From: a virus
Length of the DNA: 61,662 bases
Virus record (IMG/VR): IMGVR_UViG_3300010885_026530
Coordinates: 1 to 61,662 of that record
Direction: 5' to 3' (one strand)
The notes under the pieces are model-generated. The model was not told the DNA's origin. It did not search any database and saw only the letters and a list, made by a program, of their open reading frames with translations. The position numbers and the translations under genes were made by a program. Below, piece after piece: positions 45,029 to 52,871 of the stretch (position 1 is its first letter; the number at the start of each line of letters is the position of its first letter).

Positions 45029-45928
45029 TTGGCTACAGCATCAATTGGTCTAGTACCAGCAAAAAAAGTAAACTATCTCAACAACAGAGATATCCTGAAA
45101 GAAATACATTTCAGCAAGAACACATATTGCAGTTATGTTGATCCTGTCAACGATCATCAGTACGATATAATCTTGCCCAGCTTGAGTAAGATCAATCAGC
45201 GTACCATTGCTGAAGCAAGAAGAAATCGTGCAGATCGTATCAAACGTGAAACTGGCGAAGTGGTAAACGAAAAAAAGATTGCGCATACCGATCTTGTGTT
45301 TCGTATTACATGCTGGGATCACATACCCAAAGCACCTAAAAAACCCACCAAAGCACAGGCCAAAAAGCAGAAGTTGGATGAGTTATTGGCCTTGGAAGAC
45401 GATGAAATCAGTGAAACAGACGAGCTAGTAGAAGTACCTGTGCTGGATATGAACTATGTACGACTGAACTTTCCTCCTTTCTATCACTACCGTTTGGACG
45501 AAAATAAAGAGCCTTTTTTGGTGGGCAAGTCGCACTGGAAGGGTACCTTAGATGGGGGCGAGTTCTGCAGAGATCATGGCAAAATGACCAATAAATTGGC
45601 TCACATGTTTATCAAACTGTGCGAAAGATATGCTACAAGGAGTAACTGGCGTGGATACACATACAACGAAGAAATGCGGGGGCAAGCCCTGCTACAACTC
45701 AGTCAAATCGGATTGCAGTTTGACGAGTCAAAATCGCAGAACCCTTTTGCGTATTATACTGCCGCTATCACTAACAGCTTTACTCGTGTGTTAAACATCG
45801 AAAAGAAAATGCAGAACATTCGCGACGACATACTTGAAATGAACGGACTCAATCCTTCATGGACACGACAGTTTTCAGAAAGTCATAACAAAACAGCCGA
45901 AGCGGTTGCAAATACCCCTGAAGAGTAG
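45029..45928 (+). CDS. 55: Late transcription sigma factor gp55
   Basis: The C-terminal part contains MTNKLAHMFIKLCERYATRS, then NEEMRGQALLQLSQIGLQFD and NPFAYYTAAITNSFTRVLNI, the sigma region 2-like core of T4 gp55. The protein replaces host sigma70 at late promoters, together with the sliding clamp and gp33 in T4. The N-terminal 130 residues are longer than in T4 (185 residues in all) and include a Lys-rich linker. TTG 45029 is chosen: AGGAG sits 8 bases upstream, and the in-frame GTG at 44993 lies before the predicted transcription start. It opens the rightward operon with gp47 and gp46. Confidence 0.88.
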   Translation: MATASIGLVPAKKVNYLNNRDILKEIHFSKNTYCSYVDPVNDHQYDIILPSLSKINQRTIAEARRNRADRIKRETGEVVNEKKIAHTDLVFRITCWDHIPKAPKKPTKAQAKKQKLDELLALEDDEISETDELVEVPVLDMNYVRLNFPPFYHYRLDENKEPFLVGKSHWKGTLDGGEFCRDHGKMTNKLAHMFIKLCERYATRSNWRGYTYNEEMRGQALLQLSQIGLQFDESKSQNPFAYYTAAITNSFTRVLNIEKKMQNIRDDILEMNGLNPSWTRQFSESHNKTAEAVANTPEE

Positions 45929-45942
45929 TATACTGCTACTCT
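45922..45942 (+). promoter_or_regulatory. Perfect inverted repeat spanning the gp55 stop and gp47 start
   Basis: AGAGTAG / TATACTG loop / CTACTCT. The gp55 TAG is in the 5' arm and the gp47 ATG follows the 3' arm directly. It may control translation of gp47 by coupling to gp55. It lacks a U-run, so it is not a normal terminator. Confidence 0.5.
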
Positions 45943-46959
45943 ATGGCTAACTTATTCAAGAAGGCTATCGTTTTCACTGACATCCACTTTGGACTGAAAT
46001 CGAATAGCCTGGTACACAATCAAGACTGCGAGAAGTTTGTAGATTGGATTATTGAGACTGGCCGGGAGCAGGGTTGCGAAACTGGCATGTTCCTGGGTGA
46101 CTGGCATCATCATCGTGCATCTATCAATCTACAAACACTAAACTTTAGTTTGCAGGCATTGGAAAAACTGTCCAAGGCGTTTTCACAGTTTTTCTTTATT
46201 CCCGGCAACCACGACTTGTACTATCGAGACAAGCGAGACATTCACGGTGCGGCCTGGGCCAAGCACTTGCCCAACATCCATATCTGCAACGACTGGTTTC
46301 AAGAAGGCGATGTTATCATTGCGCCTTGGCTGGTTGGAGATGATCACAAGCGTATTAAAAAAATGTCCAGCAAGTACATGTTTGGGCACTTTGAGCTGCC
46401 GCATTTCAAAATGAATGCCATGGTAGAAATGCCAGATCATGGCGAGATACAGGCCGCACACTTTGGTCACTATGACAAGGTGTTTAGTGGACACTTTCAT
46501 TTGCGTCAAAATAAAAACAATATCAACTACATTGGCAATGCGTTTCCGCACAATTTTGCCGATGCTGGAGATGACAAACGTGGCTGTATGATATTAGAGT
46601 GGGGCACAGAGCCCGAGTATCATGCCTGGCCTGGGCAACCTTTGTACAATGTGTTTGATCTTTCTACCTTGATTGATCGAGGTAATCAACTGTTAAAACC
46701 CAATATGCATGTGCGTGTACAACTGGACATTGAAATCTCCTATGAGGAGGCTGGGTTCATCAAAGATACATTTATAAACAAACACAATCTTAGAGAAATG
46801 GCCTTGATGCCAAACAAACGCACTGCATTGGAAGAAGATATGGCGCCAGGCGATGTCAAGTTTGAATCAGTGGATCAAATTGTCACTGATCAGATTACCA
46901 AGATTGAGTCAGAGTTTTACGATCCTAAGCTATTACTACAAATCTATCAGGCGCTATGA
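45943..46959 (+). CDS. 47: Recombination endonuclease subunit gp47 (SbcD/Mre11-like)
   Basis: Metallophosphoesterase motifs appear in order: FTDIHFG (Asp13, His15), FLGDWHHH near residue 50, PGNHDLYY near residue 88 and SGHFHL near residue 183. These bind two Mn ions in Mre11-type nucleases. With gp46 it processes DNA ends for recombination-dependent replication and host DNA degradation in T4. Length (338) is near T4 gp47 (339). The stop overlaps the ATG of an inserted radical SAM gene, which is not the T4 arrangement. Confidence 0.95.
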   Translation: MANLFKKAIVFTDIHFGLKSNSLVHNQDCEKFVDWIIETGREQGCETGMFLGDWHHHRASINLQTLNFSLQALEKLSKAFSQFFFIPGNHDLYYRDKRDIHGAAWAKHLPNIHICNDWFQEGDVIIAPWLVGDDHKRIKKMSSKYMFGHFELPHFKMNAMVEMPDHGEIQAAHFGHYDKVFSGHFHLRQNKNNINYIGNAFPHNFADAGDDKRGCMILEWGTEPEYHAWPGQPLYNVFDLSTLIDRGNQLLKPNMHVRVQLDIEISYEEAGFIKDTFINKHNLREMALMPNKRTALEEDMAPGDVKFESVDQIVTDQITKIESEFYDPKLLLQIYQAL

Positions 46960-47831
46960 CACCCAATGATATCCGATGGTTGCAAGTAGAAAACACTACT
47001 AGATGCAATGCCTGGTGTCCCGGGTGTGCAAGAAACCAAGGCGGATATCAGCTGAGTGAAAGTTTAAACATAGTGGATCTTGATATTGCACGATTCAACG
47101 AAGTCCTAGATCTTTTGCCAAATCTAGAAACTGTGCAGTTTTGCGGAACCCATGGCGACACCTTGGCCTCCCCCAATGTTCTTGAACACATCTCAGCAGT
47201 GTTGAGTCGCAATAAAAAAATACAAATACACACCCATGGAGGATTTTACAACACTGCCTGGTGGAGTGAGTTGGCCACAATGCTGAAATCACATGTTCAT
47301 GATGTATGGTTTACATTAGATGGATTGTCTGGAGTTCATGAAATCTATAGGCAAGGAACAAACTTTGAAAAGATAATCAAAAATGCACAGGCTTTTATCA
47401 ACGCAGGTGGGCAGGCAACTTGGCAGTTTATACCTTGGCAACACAACGAACATCAGATCAAAGACTGTATCAAACTAAGCCAGGAGCTGGGATTTAAAAA
47501 ATTCAAGCTGATTAAAAATGTCAGAACTAACTTTATTGCTCGACATTGGAAGACCGGTGAGTTGCTAGATATCAAACCGTGGACTTTAAATCCCAGTTAT
47601 AATCTCAGAGAGATTCAGTTTGTTAAAAATCACGTTGAAAAATCGAACTGTATGCACCTAACGGGTCCTAGCATTTATCTCAACGCCAATGGCAACATTT
47701 CAGTCTGCTGTGAGTTTAATATCCAAAGACAATCGCAGTCATTTGATCAGTTACCAGATATCAATCAAGAACTGCGGTCTCAACCTAACCAAACTTGTTT
47801 ACGAGCATGTGGTACACATGTTATTATGTAA
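46956..47831 (+). CDS. Radical SAM protein F, inserted between gp47 and gp46
   Basis: It carries the radical SAM motif CNAWCPGC near residue 17, earlier than in proteins A-E because this protein has no N-terminal auxiliary part. VQFCGTHGD takes the place of the usual GGEP. The C-terminal SPASM-like region has CMHLTGPSIYLNANG, VCCEF and a final CLRACG, so auxiliary Fe-S ligands are likely at this end. It is thus a different radical SAM architecture from the left-hand operon. ATG 46956 overlaps the gp47 stop and gp46 starts 7 bases downstream, so all three share one transcript. I know of no DNA-repair role for such a protein. It may be a passenger of this early operon. Confidence 0.88.
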   Translation: MTPNDIRWLQVENTTRCNAWCPGCARNQGGYQLSESLNIVDLDIARFNEVLDLLPNLETVQFCGTHGDTLASPNVLEHISAVLSRNKKIQIHTHGGFYNTAWWSELATMLKSHVHDVWFTLDGLSGVHEIYRQGTNFEKIIKNAQAFINAGGQATWQFIPWQHNEHQIKDCIKLSQELGFKKFKLIKNVRTNFIARHWKTGELLDIKPWTLNPSYNLREIQFVKNHVEKSNCMHLTGPSIYLNANGNISVCCEFNIQRQSQSFDQLPDINQELRSQPNQTCLRACGTHVIM

Positions 47832-47837
47832 CTTAAT

Positions 47838-49601
47838 ATGATACAAATCAAAGATCTAACTGTTAAAAACTTTATGAGTGTGGGCAATGCCACACAGGCC
47901 ATCAACTTTGATCGTCAAGATCTTACCTTGGTATTGGGCGAGAACTTGGATCTTGGCGGCGACGGCAGTCGCAATGGCACAGGCAAGACCACAATCATCA
48001 ACGCTCTTAGCTATGCGTTGTACGGCAATGCACTGACCAATATCCGTAAAGACAATCTTATAAACAAAGCCAACAGCAAGAACATGTTGGTCAGTTTAGA
48101 GTTCAATATCAACGGTAGAGATTATCGTATTGAACGTGGCCGCAAGCCCAACATACTCAAGTTCTATGTCAACAACGAAGAACAAGCCGCTGATGACAAC
48201 AGCCAAGGAGATTCAAGAGAAACGCAGGATGCCATTGAATCTGCCCTGGGAATGACACATGACATGTTCCGACATGTGCTGGCGTTGAACACATACACAG
48301 AACCGTTCTTGAGTCTCAAGGCCAACGACCAACGAGTGATAATCGAACAGTTGTTGGGCATTACCATGCTCAGTGAACGTGCTGAGCGTATCAAAGAACT
48401 CAACAGAGAAACCAAAGACGCCATTGCTCAGGAAGAAATGCGTATCCGAGCTGTTCAAGAAGCCAACAAAAGAATAGAAGAACAGATTGAAAACCTGCGT
48501 CGTCGGCAGACAATGTGGACAACCAAATATGAAGAAGATATTGCAAAACTCGCGGCCGCGCTTGAAGAGCTCAAGAAGATTGACATTGAAGCCGAGATTG
48601 AAGCTCACAAGGCACACCGGGTATGGGAGCAGAAGCGCAAGGACCTTAACGACTTGGCTGGACAGATCTCCCGCACGAAGCTTGATAAGGACCGCGAGAC
48701 AAAAAGCATTGAGAAGCTTGGCAAAGAGATTGCGACACTTGAAGGTCATACCTGCCATACATGCGGCCAGGCATTCCACGACCATAAGCACCAATCAGTC
48801 TTGGAAGGTAAGCAGGCTGATCTGGCAACGGCAAGAACGGCTTGCTCAGAGCATGCACAGCTTTTATCAGACATGGAGACTGCCCACACCGCCCTGGGCG
48901 TGTTAGGCAAACCACCCAAGATGTTCTATGATCAGGAAGAAAATGCCATACAACATCGTGCCAACGTAGAAAATCTGCAGACTCAACTTGACACCAAATC
49001 ACAAGAAGCAGATCCCTATGGTGAACAAATCGAAGAAATGACCGGGCAGGCACTGCAGACAGTGACCTACGACACACTCAACGAACTCACACGATTGCAA
49101 GAGCATCAGGATTTCCTGCTCAAACTGTTGACCAACAAGGACAGCTTTATCCGCAAGAAGATCATTGAACAAAACTTGAGCTACCTCAACCAGCGACTAA
49201 CATACTATCTAGATCGCATTGGATTACCACACTCGGTGATCTTCCAGAATGATCTTTCAGTGGAGATTCAAGAACTGGGTCGTGATTTAGACTTTGATAA
49301 TCTCAGTAGAGGTGAGCGCAATCGGTTGATACTAAGTATGTCATGGGCATTCCGCGATGTGTGGGAAAGTTTATACCACCCAATCAATGTGTTATTCATT
49401 GACGAGCTAGTGGATTCAGGCATGGACGCACAGGGTGTAGAGAACAGCCTGGCCTTACTGAAGAAGATGAGCCGTGAACGCCACAAGAGTATCTGGTTAG
49501 TATCGCATAGAGACGAACTTGCAGGTCGTGTGGAGAATATTTTAAAAGTAGTCAAAGAAAATGGCTTCACAAGCTACAACACAGACGTAGATATAGCATG
49601 A
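47838..49601 (+). CDS. 46: Recombination endonuclease subunit gp46 (SbcC/Rad50-like ATPase)
   Basis: The Walker A motif GDGSRNGTGKTT lies near residue 45. Long heptad-rich arms flank the zinc hook CHTC near residue 306. The ABC signature LSRGERNRL is near residue 489, and Walker B LFIDELVDSG follows. Length (587) is close to T4 gp46 (560). It forms the gp46/gp47 complex. The stretch 48540-48860, which covers the second arm and hook, uses visibly more G/C-ending codons than the rest of the gene, a possible mosaic joint. Confidence 0.95.
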   Translation: MIQIKDLTVKNFMSVGNATQAINFDRQDLTLVLGENLDLGGDGSRNGTGKTTIINALSYALYGNALTNIRKDNLINKANSKNMLVSLEFNINGRDYRIERGRKPNILKFYVNNEEQAADDNSQGDSRETQDAIESALGMTHDMFRHVLALNTYTEPFLSLKANDQRVIIEQLLGITMLSERAERIKELNRETKDAIAQEEMRIRAVQEANKRIEEQIENLRRRQTMWTTKYEEDIAKLAAALEELKKIDIEAEIEAHKAHRVWEQKRKDLNDLAGQISRTKLDKDRETKSIEKLGKEIATLEGHTCHTCGQAFHDHKHQSVLEGKQADLATARTACSEHAQLLSDMETAHTALGVLGKPPKMFYDQEENAIQHRANVENLQTQLDTKSQEADPYGEQIEEMTGQALQTVTYDTLNELTRLQEHQDFLLKLLTNKDSFIRKKIIEQNLSYLNQRLTYYLDRIGLPHSVIFQNDLSVEIQELGRDLDFDNLSRGERNRLILSMSWAFRDVWESLYHPINVLFIDELVDSGMDAQGVENSLALLKKMSRERHKSIWLVSHRDELAGRVENILKVVKENGFTSYNTDVDIA

Positions 49602-49641
49602 AATGTGCATGTGATCAAGAGTTAATGATAACTATAACTCC

Positions 49642-50082
49642 ATGTCATGGCTATACGAATCACAAGAAATTCAGGAACTACCCGAAGACTGTGCTGGGTT
49701 TGTTTATTTGATCACTAATAAACAAACCGGCAGAAAATATATTGGCAAAAAATTAGCAAAGTTTAAAAAAACAACATACAAAGTAGTCAAACTTAAAAAC
49801 GGCAACAAGAAACGTAAAAAAATTCGTGGTACTATAGATTCAGATTGGCAAACATATTATGGCAGTTCTCCGGAGTTATCTCGAGATGTTGAACTGCTAG
49901 GCATAGAAAACTTCTCACGCGAAATACTGTATTATTGCAAATCCAAATCGGAATGCAGTTACATCGAAGCTCGCGAACAATTCTCCCGACGTGTATTAGA
50001 AAGTGATGATTACTACAACGGGCACATACAAGTGCGTATACACGGTAGTCACATCAAAGGCAAATTAAGTAGCAACGGCTAG
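49642..50082 (+). CDS. SegE-like GIY-YIG endonuclease family protein
   Basis: GFVYLITNKQTGRKYIGKK is the GIY-YIG core, here in the VYLI/KYIG form. It is followed by a basic stretch (KNGNKKRKKIRG), DWQTYYGSSPEL and later CSYIEAREQF, whose Glu may be the metal ligand. This layout fits the short SegE-type family common in T4-like phages. Members are homing endonucleases or relatives that nick DNA. It ends the gp55-gp47-gp46 operon and borders the structured 470-base gap. Activity is not certain. Confidence 0.8.
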   Translation: MSWLYESQEIQELPEDCAGFVYLITNKQTGRKYIGKKLAKFKKTTYKVVKLKNGNKKRKKIRGTIDSDWQTYYGSSPELSRDVELLGIENFSREILYYCKSKSECSYIEAREQFSRRVLESDDYYNGHIQVRIHGSHIKGKLSSNG

Positions 50083-50111
50083 CACAGGCCAACATCGTGT
50101 GCCCTAGACCT

Positions 50112-50125
50112 GGATCACGGATCAC
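50112..50125 (+). repeat. Tandem 7-bp direct repeat GGATCAC
   Basis: Two exact copies of GGATCAC head to tail. GTGATC, part of the complement, recurs in the hairpin at 50537-50553, so long-range pairing within the gap is possible. Confidence 0.5.
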
Positions 50126-50428
50126 AGGGATGGAAGTCTTGCCGCACTAGCAAGCACTCAATCAGTATCCTTGACAGGACCACGATCGCAAACACCTGCG
50201 GTTTGATTGTTTGAATAGAGTAGACAAAAGGGAAAATGACGTAGCAGTGATGCTACACGTTTACATGAAATGTTAGCGTATTTTATGTAAGCCGCCGTTG
50301 TGATAAAGACGGAATGAGCAGGTATCGGACAACCGCCTGTGAAATTGAATATAGTGAATTATAGACAACTATAGACGATTATAGTTCCAACGCTAAGTGA
50401 CTGTTCGTACTCGGATGATGACAGTTTT

Positions 50429-50453
50429 CACTTTGCCCTGTGCGGGCAAAGTG
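50429..50453. other. Ten-base-pair perfect hairpin
   Basis: CACTTTGCCC, loop TGTGC, GGGCAAAGTG. It is the strongest single stem in the gap. Neither strand has a T-run after it, so it is not a classical intrinsic terminator. Confidence 0.6.
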
Positions 50454-50479
50454 TGACCAAGGTATCTGGATGATAACTG

Positions 50480-50531
50480 TTTCGCTTCGCTCATCTCTTA
50501 AAAAACAATGCATTCATGAGCGCAAGCGAAA
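50480..50531. other. Long interrupted hairpin
   Basis: TTTCGCTT, one base, GCTCAT, a 21-base AT-rich loop, ATGAGC, two bases, AAGCGAAA. Fourteen pairs with a small internal loop. It could act as a bidirectional terminator or as a domain of a structured RNA. Confidence 0.55.
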
Positions 50532-50536
50532 TGAAT

Positions 50537-50553
50537 AGATCACGCAGTGATCT
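50537..50553 (-). terminator. Possible hairpin terminator after the DUF6614-like gene
   Basis: AGATCAC/GTGATCT with a three-base loop, adjoining the TAA of the leftward gene at 50553. Downstream on the minus strand the sequence is ATTCATTT, only weakly U-rich. Confidence 0.4.
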
Positions 50554-50888
50554 TAGAACTGATCTGGCCAGTCTCTAAACAATGCATGTTGTATATCGCC
50601 AGCAACGAACTGATTGAATGACTTGTGTTTCTGTTCGAGTTCTCCTTCTAATGGAGCAACACGACGAAAAGCTGAGTCCATCTGACCCATGTCCTTGAAC
50701 TCCATGAGTATCATCCATTCAGGCATGTCAGCTATGGATCTGAATCCCATTTTGCATCTAGTGATGCGATAGCTTTCCATCTTGCCTTCTGATTTCAAGT
50801 GATCGAAGAAACTCTTCATTCCATTGACCCAATCAAGATCTGAAATGTCACCTTCTTTGTTTGCCCATATTGTGTATAAATCTGCCAT
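50553..50888 (-). CDS. DUF6614-like small protein
   Basis: The pattern LYTIWANKEGDISDLDW, then KMESYRITRCKMGF, WMILMEFKDMGQMDSAF and a terminal ALFRDWPDQF resembles my memory of the DUF6614 family, a ferredoxin-like small fold of unknown function. TAATG couples it to the amidinotransferase stop. It is the last gene of the leftward hub/metabolic operon. It may assist the amidinotransferase; this rests only on adjacency. Confidence 0.7.
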   Translation of the reverse strand: MADLYTIWANKEGDISDLDWVNGMKSFFDHLKSEGKMESYRITRCKMGFRSIADMPEWMILMEFKDMGQMDSAFRRVAPLEGELEQKHKSFNQFVAGDIQHALFRDWPDQF

Positions 50889-51925
50889 TATCTGTCCTTA
50901 AAAAAATTCTGCATGTTCCCTCGTCGACTGAGATCGCTGGTAACACAGTGCAACCCTCCATCCCAAAAGAAACGATGTCGGAACGGTACCACATGTGGAG
51001 TAACGCCATAGCGTTCCAGTGCTCGAAATACTTTTTCGTTTTCATTGTACACTAAAACGTTTTTTGGATCAATGATCAACATGTTTAAGTCAAACACAGT
51101 TTCTGCCACATATCCTAACCAGTGATTGAGATACCCGTCAATATATTGAGTCACTGCTGTGTCTGCTACATAGCCCGGAATCCACCATTTGCCTCGGTGC
51201 TTGGCTTTGCTCTGGCGCATGGCTTTGGTAAACGCATTACTCCCTGAGTCGTCAAACGACATGTTGGGTAGATAAACTACTTCCCACCCTGGGAATGTTT
51301 TTTCATAAGATGGTGCGTCATAGGCACTGATAATCAGGCCTGGTGCTACTACGCAACAATTTCCGTCATAGTGTCCTCCGGTGTTGACCACATGATTGCG
51401 AGTTTCTGGAAACTCCTGATCTAAATCTTTTTGATATTCGACCTGGTCTACATCCACTCTGTCAGTGCCAAAGTATCGATCCTGACCCAGTCTAATGATT
51501 TGTGCGCCGTTGATCAAGTCGGGTCTCCAGTTTGATCGTGTTTTGTTGCCCTGTAGCGCAACATGTTCTAGTATGGAATCGTAACAGCCTTTGCCTGAAT
51601 ACAGAGAATTTTGGCGATCTTCAGAATACACAGACTCATAAAACGTAGTGCCTGTCATGGTCATTGTGTCCCTGGGAGTCATTGGCGGTCTTAAGAATCT
51701 TCCATTGTGCAACGGGTCATTGGGCAAGTTGGGTCGCAATACAGTGACCCCAAACTCTTCAAGTTTGCGTTGAATGGCAACAAAATCTTCTTCAGTCTCT
51801 CTTGCAATCTTCTGCATTAACAGTCGTACATGAAGTGTGTTGATATGATCGTAGAATTCAGGCGGGTAGCTACGTCCTAACACACACACTTCCAGCGGGT
51901 CCCAATGTTGATATACTGAATACAT
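50888..51925 (-). CDS. Amidinotransferase / guanidino-group-modifying enzyme
   Basis: The fold family of glycine amidinotransferase, arginine deiminase and DDAH is indicated by N-terminal EVCVLGRSY, by VNTGGHYDGNC with the catalytic His and Asp in HYD, by DDSGSNAF, and by GGLHCVTSDLSRRG at the C-terminus with the catalytic Cys. The spacing looks more like amidinotransferase than deiminase. Reactions in this family move or hydrolyse the amidino group of arginine through a Cys-amidino intermediate. The substrate is unknown. Its neighbours are a GNAT-like gene (1-base gap) and a DUF6614-like gene. A role in making a modified arginine, a guanidino compound or a modified base is inference. Confidence 0.83.
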   Translation of the reverse strand: MYSVYQHWDPLEVCVLGRSYPPEFYDHINTLHVRLLMQKIARETEEDFVAIQRKLEEFGVTVLRPNLPNDPLHNGRFLRPPMTPRDTMTMTGTTFYESVYSEDRQNSLYSGKGCYDSILEHVALQGNKTRSNWRPDLINGAQIIRLGQDRYFGTDRVDVDQVEYQKDLDQEFPETRNHVVNTGGHYDGNCCVVAPGLIISAYDAPSYEKTFPGWEVVYLPNMSFDDSGSNAFTKAMRQSKAKHRGKWWIPGYVADTAVTQYIDGYLNHWLGYVAETVFDLNMLIIDPKNVLVYNENEKVFRALERYGVTPHVVPFRHRFFWDGGLHCVTSDLSRRGNMQNFFKDR

Positions 51926-51926
51926 G

Positions 51927-52361
51927 TTAGGTCATTGGTCCTAGTATTTTAAATCCGTCAAGATTGAACATGTAAGATTCAACTGATTCAAAGTATATAC
52001 GTTTAAATCCACGGTCTCGGTAGATCGCACATTCGTTCTCAAAACTTCGTATGCCTAGCCTTAGTTTGGGATTTCGATAATCCCAAGCGTGATGATCGCA
52101 TACCACGCTGTGTTGATCCCAAACACGATACATGCTCCAAGCCACTAGTTTATCTTGGTCATGATACCCCCAAACTTCAGTGCCGGGTACAAAAAATCTT
52201 CCTGATACCATTGGCATCACACTGTGAAAATTTTTGTGAGCACAATATGCTTGATATATTCTCTGAATGTCATCTACAGGCACAGGATCTAATAGTTTGC
52301 AATCAAGATTGGCTTGATACGTGATCTCTGTCAGATCAATGTATGCAAACAGCATGCTCAT
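51927..52361 (-). CDS. GNAT-like acetyltransferase family protein
   Basis: The C-terminal two thirds (DKLVAWSMYRVWDQHSVV, RLGIRSFENECAIYRDRGFK, IYFESVESYMFNLDGFKILG) show the strand-helix order of the GNAT fold. The usual Q/RxxGxG/A pyrophosphate loop is not clear, and a RLGIR segment stands at that place. Acetyl-CoA use is therefore uncertain. It is coupled by overlap to the 170-aa gene upstream and by a 1-base gap to the amidinotransferase, so a joint pathway is plausible. Confidence 0.6.
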   Translation of the reverse strand: MSMLFAYIDLTEITYQANLDCKLLDPVPVDDIQRIYQAYCAHKNFHSVMPMVSGRFFVPGTEVWGYHDQDKLVAWSMYRVWDQHSVVCDHHAWDYRNPKLRLGIRSFENECAIYRDRGFKRIYFESVESYMFNLDGFKILGPMT

Positions 52362-52870
52362 TTGCGAGGATCCTGTCGGTGTTGGAATAGCTCCTGCAGA
52401 TATTCTTCAGGCCAGGATTCGTAAAAGTTTTTGGTGGCCATCTGCCGGGCCGCATCATTGAGTTTGCTTAACTGTTGTACAAATATAATAGCATACTTGC
52501 CTTGATTCATGCTCACACCGTTGACTATCTCCGGCGCCGCAGGGTGATCTTCCAGGGCGATTATGTCATTGGGCAATAAATGATCAATGTTGGCTGCGTT
52601 GATTTGATCGTGAAAGTCTTGGTAATCCCAGGATGCAGGATCATAGGCCAAGATGACCACGTCTTTGCCGTTCATGCCGTAGAATGTAAAGTCCACAAGA
52701 TCTTTAAACGGAGTATCGCCTACTACCACTTCGTATGAGTTGTCCAGTCGAGCTTTTCTTGCAAATGGGCATGGAGGCCATCCTCCCAGCGCAGGATGCG
52801 GATGCTCTACAAAGCCTTCCATCCAGGCCAGGATGTCTTTTTTGATTTGATCTAGGTTGTCTATGTTCAT
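52358..52870 (-). CDS. Unknown 170-aa protein (HPALGGWPPCPFARKARL motif)
   Basis: I have no firm family for this protein. A striking N-terminal motif HPHPALGGWPPCPFARKARL contains a single Cys flanked by aromatic and basic residues and could be an active or metal site. The middle contains DVVILAYDPASWDYQDFHDQ and the end is helical. I recall similar HPAL.GWP.CPFA.KAR motifs in small proteins of marine bacteria and phages. It lies after the gp51-like gene, separated by 1 base, and overlaps the GNAT-like gene by 4 bases. Confidence 0.7.
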   Translation of the reverse strand: MNIDNLDQIKKDILAWMEGFVEHPHPALGGWPPCPFARKARLDNSYEVVVGDTPFKDLVDFTFYGMNGKDVVILAYDPASWDYQDFHDQINAANIDHLLPNDIIALEDHPAAPEIVNGVSMNQGKYAIIFVQQLSKLNDAARQMATKNFYESWPEEYLQELFQHRQDPRK

Positions 52871-52871
52871 A

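Larger units (their letters stand above)
50083..50552. other. 470-base gene-free region with many inverted repeats
   Basis: This lies between convergent operons and no plausible ORF is seen. Perfect short stems visible on the plus strand: GTAGC/GCTAC (50241-50256), TTACAT/ATGTAA (50261-50290), AACTAT/ATAGTT (50367-50386), CACTTTGCCC/GGGCAAAGTG (50429-50453), TTTCGCTT plus GCTCAT with their complements (50480-50531) and AGATCAC/GTGATCT (50537-50553). There is also a tandem GGATCAC repeat at 50112-50125. GC content looks more even than in normal intergenic DNA. A structured RNA, a complex terminator or a replication/packaging element are all possible. I do not recognise a known RNA family. Confidence 0.55.

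Noticed and set aside
48213-48794. Long open frames antisense to gp46 and similar shadows elsewhere
   Set aside because: They lie opposite strongly conserved genes, have no ribosome sites and translate to low-similarity composition typical of antisense frames.
50171-50176. TTGACA inside the 470-base gap as a promoter
   Set aside because: No -10-like hexamer is found 16-18 bases downstream.
50490-50531. Hammerhead ribozyme-like GATGA-stem-GAAAC on the minus strand
   Set aside because: The bases expected as CUGAUGA are GAGAUGA, which breaks the essential C3-G8 pair. The plus strand fails as well. The sequence is explained by the long hairpin.
50083-50552. tmRNA, RNase P RNA or group I intron in the gap
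   Set aside because: No tRNA-like ends, tag reading frame, RNase P core or recognisable intron P7/P3 segments were found by eye. A covariance-model search is needed to be certain.
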